64,000 nt of DNA from Bacteroidales bacterium (GTDB taxonomy: Bacteria; Bacteroidota; Bacteroidia; Bacteroidales; Muribaculaceae). The DNA lies in the NCBI GenBank assembly GCA_910575545.1, contig CAJTFH010000015.1, positions 1-64,000 of the forward strand, read 5' to 3'. Below, in pieces: positions 62,314 through 64,000 of this stretch. The notes below the pieces were generated by a model. It ran no database searches. It had not been told where the DNA came from and worked only from the letters and a program-made list of their open reading frames with translations. A program made the position numbers and the translations under genes. The number at the start of each line of letters is the position of its first letter. Positions within the stretch are counted from its first letter, which is position 1.

Positions 62314-63119
62314 TCATCTGAGTCATTTACTACCGGTAGTTTCATGCGCATTTTTTGAAGGTCGTCTTTTGAAAATTCAGCATATATGAAACCGGAAGCT
62401 GCGTTTTTTCTGTCACTTACAGGAGAGGAGGTCTCAGACGTGCCCGGGGCTAACATACGTCCCAGCGGGTCGAAGATATACGACATGCCGTCATAATTGC
62501 CGTAATCATCGTTTCCTGAGCGGTTGGCTCCAACAAATATTGCTTGGTTCTCAATTGCCCTGGCAATCAGGAGGTGTTTCCATGCATAGCTTCTGGCAGA
62601 TGGCCAGTTGGCCGGTACGAGCATGAGGTCATATTGATGTTTGCGGTTGCGGCACCATATGGGGAATCTCAAATCGTAGCATACAATCATGGATATGTTC
62701 CATCCTCGAAACCTGATCACCTGAGGAAGTGCATTTCCAGGGGTGAACAGTTTGCTTTCAGGACTCAGGCAGAATAAGTGTCGTTTGTCGTAGAACGAAG
62801 CTTCTCCCGATGGCTCGATGAAAAATCCTCGGTTATATGTGTTTCTCCCTTCCTTTGTTTGAAAGCTTCCGGCAATGGCGATGTTAAACCTTGAACTCCA
62901 GCCTTTAACGGCAGCTATGGTTGCATCGGCAAATGAGGAGGCTTGGTCTAAAAGAATGGGATCTTGGATGAAACCGGTTGTGAACATTTCAGGTAGCACC
63001 AAGATATCGGTATCCTGTTTTAGTTGCGGCAGCCTTTCGGCTACTGCCATGAGGTTTTTCTCACAATCACACCATACAATGTCGAGAGGGAGGATGGCTA
63101 TCTTTATTGTTGAGTTCAC
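62289..63119 (-). CDS. Nitrilase-family amidohydrolase (omega-amidase-like)
   Basis: A 276-residue carbon-nitrogen hydrolase. The catalytic triad is present: Glu44 (LPEMFTTGF), Lys112 (FYDKRHLFCLS) and Cys147 (MIVCYDLRFP). The DKRHLFC and CYDLRFP forms match the YafV/omega-amidase subgroup, which hydrolyses 2-oxoglutaramate and related amides made by transamination of glutamine. The exact substrate is inferred. Convergent overlap with coaE at the 3' end. Confidence 0.9.
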   Translation of the reverse strand: MNSTIKIAILPLDIVWCDCEKNLMAVAERLPQLKQDTDILVLPEMFTTGFIQDPILLDQASSFADATIAAVKGWSSRFNIAIAGSFQTKEGRNTYNRGFFIEPSGEASFYDKRHLFCLSPESKLFTPGNALPQVIRFRGWNISMIVCYDLRFPIWCRNRKHQYDLMLVPANWPSARSYAWKHLLIARAIENQAIFVGANRSGNDDYGNYDGMSYIFDPLGRMLAPGTSETSSPVSDRKNAASGFIYAEFSKDDLQKMRMKLPVVNDSDDYNIIGME

Positions 63120-63163
63120 GTTTATGGAATATATTGATAATCAAATCAGTTGACTCAAGATGT

Positions 63164-63712
63164 TTAATCAAGGCCGGTGGTGAATTTTTCGGGGTATTTT
63201 CCACAATAAGGTCTGTAGAATGTCTTGATTGCCAACATATCATTGCCTATGTCTCCGGTAGGGATGAATATATCATTCACCATTATGTTCTTGTTGGAAA
63301 AGTCGAGCACTCCAAGTGCAATAGGTACAGCGGCCTCATTGGCAATGCGCAAAAATCCGGTATGCCAGTTCTCAACCCGTTTGCGTGTTCCCTCGGGCGT
63401 TATGGCCAATGTCAGTTTCGGTTCCCGCCGGAATTTATCTACTATGGCTTCCACCAGTGAGATTCGTTTGTTTTTCCGTTCTACAGGAATTCCGCCGATG
63501 GCCCGGAACAGGCATCCTAACGGGAAGAAGAACCAAGATGACTTCATCAGGAACCCGGCTTTGCGGCCGACCGACCTAATAGCCAGCTCGCCGAGGATAA
63601 AATCCCAGTTTGACGTGTGTGGAGCCACGCATATGATGCATTTCGGATAGTCGGGCACAGTAATGCTAACCGACCATCCGAATGCTTTAAGTATTCTTCC
63701 AGCGAAATTCAT
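63164..63712 (-). CDS. Lysophospholipid acyltransferase family protein
   Basis: A 182-residue acyltransferase of the PlsC/LPLAT type. The catalytic HTSNWD motif (HxxxxD) is at residues 32-37, with the PEGTR substrate motif at about 110. It is shorter than typical PlsC (about 240 residues) but has both motifs, as in small Bacteroidetes 1-acylglycerol-3-phosphate acyltransferase-like proteins. The acceptor lipid is not determined. It lies on the same strand as, and 44 bases before, the amidase gene. Confidence 0.88.
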   Translation of the reverse strand: MNFAGRILKAFGWSVSITVPDYPKCIICVAPHTSNWDFILGELAIRSVGRKAGFLMKSSWFFFPLGCLFRAIGGIPVERKNKRISLVEAIVDKFRREPKLTLAITPEGTRKRVENWHTGFLRIANEAAVPIALGVLDFSNKNIMVNDIFIPTGDIGNDMLAIKTFYRPYCGKYPEKFTTGLD

Positions 63713-63743
63713 ATTCGCGTATTGATGTTAAGTTGCTGTTACC

Positions 63744-64000
63744 TCAAGCCTTTTTGTTGGCATCTTTCACTTCTTGCGGGAGGGCGCCGTTCATCTCTTT
63801 CACAACGTCTTGCATGTGGTTGTTGAATTTTTCGCGGAAAGAGTCATAGGCCTTTTTGAAATATGCTTTTTTTGCCTTGTGGTAGTCGTGCCTGTTGTTG
63901 AAATCTGATGGTGTTTTGTCGAATGAGAACGATATTCTGTTGAGTGCGTTCTCCTGCAATGTAGCAATCTTGCCAACTATGCCATACATTTCATTGGCGT
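63744..64000 (-). CDS. Partial gene of unknown function (5' part cut by window edge)
   Basis: A reading frame open to the window edge ends at 63744. The visible 84 residues (…MYGIVGKIATLQENALNRIS … EVKDANKKA) are helical and Lys-rich (YHKAKKAYFKKAYDSFREKF). An ATG at 63989 could be an internal Met. No family is recognised. It lies 31 bases upstream of the acyltransferase gene and may be co-transcribed. Confidence 0.6.
   Translation of the reverse strand, partial: ANEMYGIVGKIATLQENALNRISFSFDKTPSDFNNRHDYHKAKKAYFKKAYDSFREKFNNHMQDVVKEMNGALPQEVKDANKKA

Noticed and set aside
1-64000. CRISPR arrays, tRNA or rRNA genes
   Set aside because: No regularly spaced repeats, cloverleaf with CCA-type end or rRNA segment was recognised on reading both strands.

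Overview
The window looks like the chromosome of a gut Bacteroidales bacterium, with the left third occupied by part of an integrative and conjugative element (ICE) of the CTnDOT type. Support: a collinear traE-to-traQ operon, Bacteroidetes-type -7 promoter boxes (TAnnTTTG), and gene families typical of the phylum (DUF5106/thioredoxin, bifunctional nuclease, YbbR and PPDK_N/receiver proteins). Overall gene content suggests Muribaculaceae, but that is inference. No rRNA, tRNA or CRISPR array was recognised.

Positions 1-15908 hold the conjugation operon on the + strand: traE (3' exon only), F, G, H, I, J, K, L, M, N, O, P, Q and a lysozyme. It encodes the type IV secretion machine: VirB4-like ATPase TraG, VirB6-like TraJ, VirB10-like TraM, VirB9-like TraN, primase TraP and a wall-cleaving lysozyme. 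Three group II introns interrupt it. One, cut by the window edge, sits in traE; one sits in traG (2935-5441); one sits in traI (6199-8613). Each junction restores the tra reading frame when the intron is removed, so the transfer machine probably depends on RNA splicing. The two complete introns encode reverse transcriptase/maturase/HNH proteins.

Positions 15915-17984 hold a compact, AT-rich cargo cassette bounded by two terminators. It encodes a CD-NTase-type nucleotidyltransferase and a TIR-STING effector with a 4-base overlap, a minimal two-gene CBASS anti-phage system. This is the most striking cargo in the window. Positions 17993-21637 are a minus-strand ICE module (PcfJ, PcfK, DUF3873 and small unknown proteins). 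About 1 kb of apparently non-coding ICE-end DNA follows, to about 22.64 kb. The element appears to end inside a capA-like gene, of which only the 3' part remains (22640-23137).

From 23.2 kb onward the genes are chromosomal housekeeping: yqgE, trxB, lolA-like and ftsK (minus strand); a small A1S_2505-like gene, efp, a broken aquaporin gene, a uracil-DNA glycosylase relative, dedA and rpe; a large PPDK_N/receiver protein of unknown role; a coiled-coil protein; a DPP-IV-type peptidase; a membrane protein; and miaA. A probable minus-strand operon (52.2 to 44.8 kb) carries a DUF5106/thioredoxin protein, mnmA, a bifunctional nuclease, a nucleoside transporter, rsmE, kdsA and a TPR protein. The right end has clpB, a lipoprotein, a phosphoribosyltransferase/HAD pair, an ABC-F ATPase, and the nusB-yajC-ybbR-coaE cluster, followed by a nitrilase-family amidase, an acyltransferase and one gene cut by the window edge.
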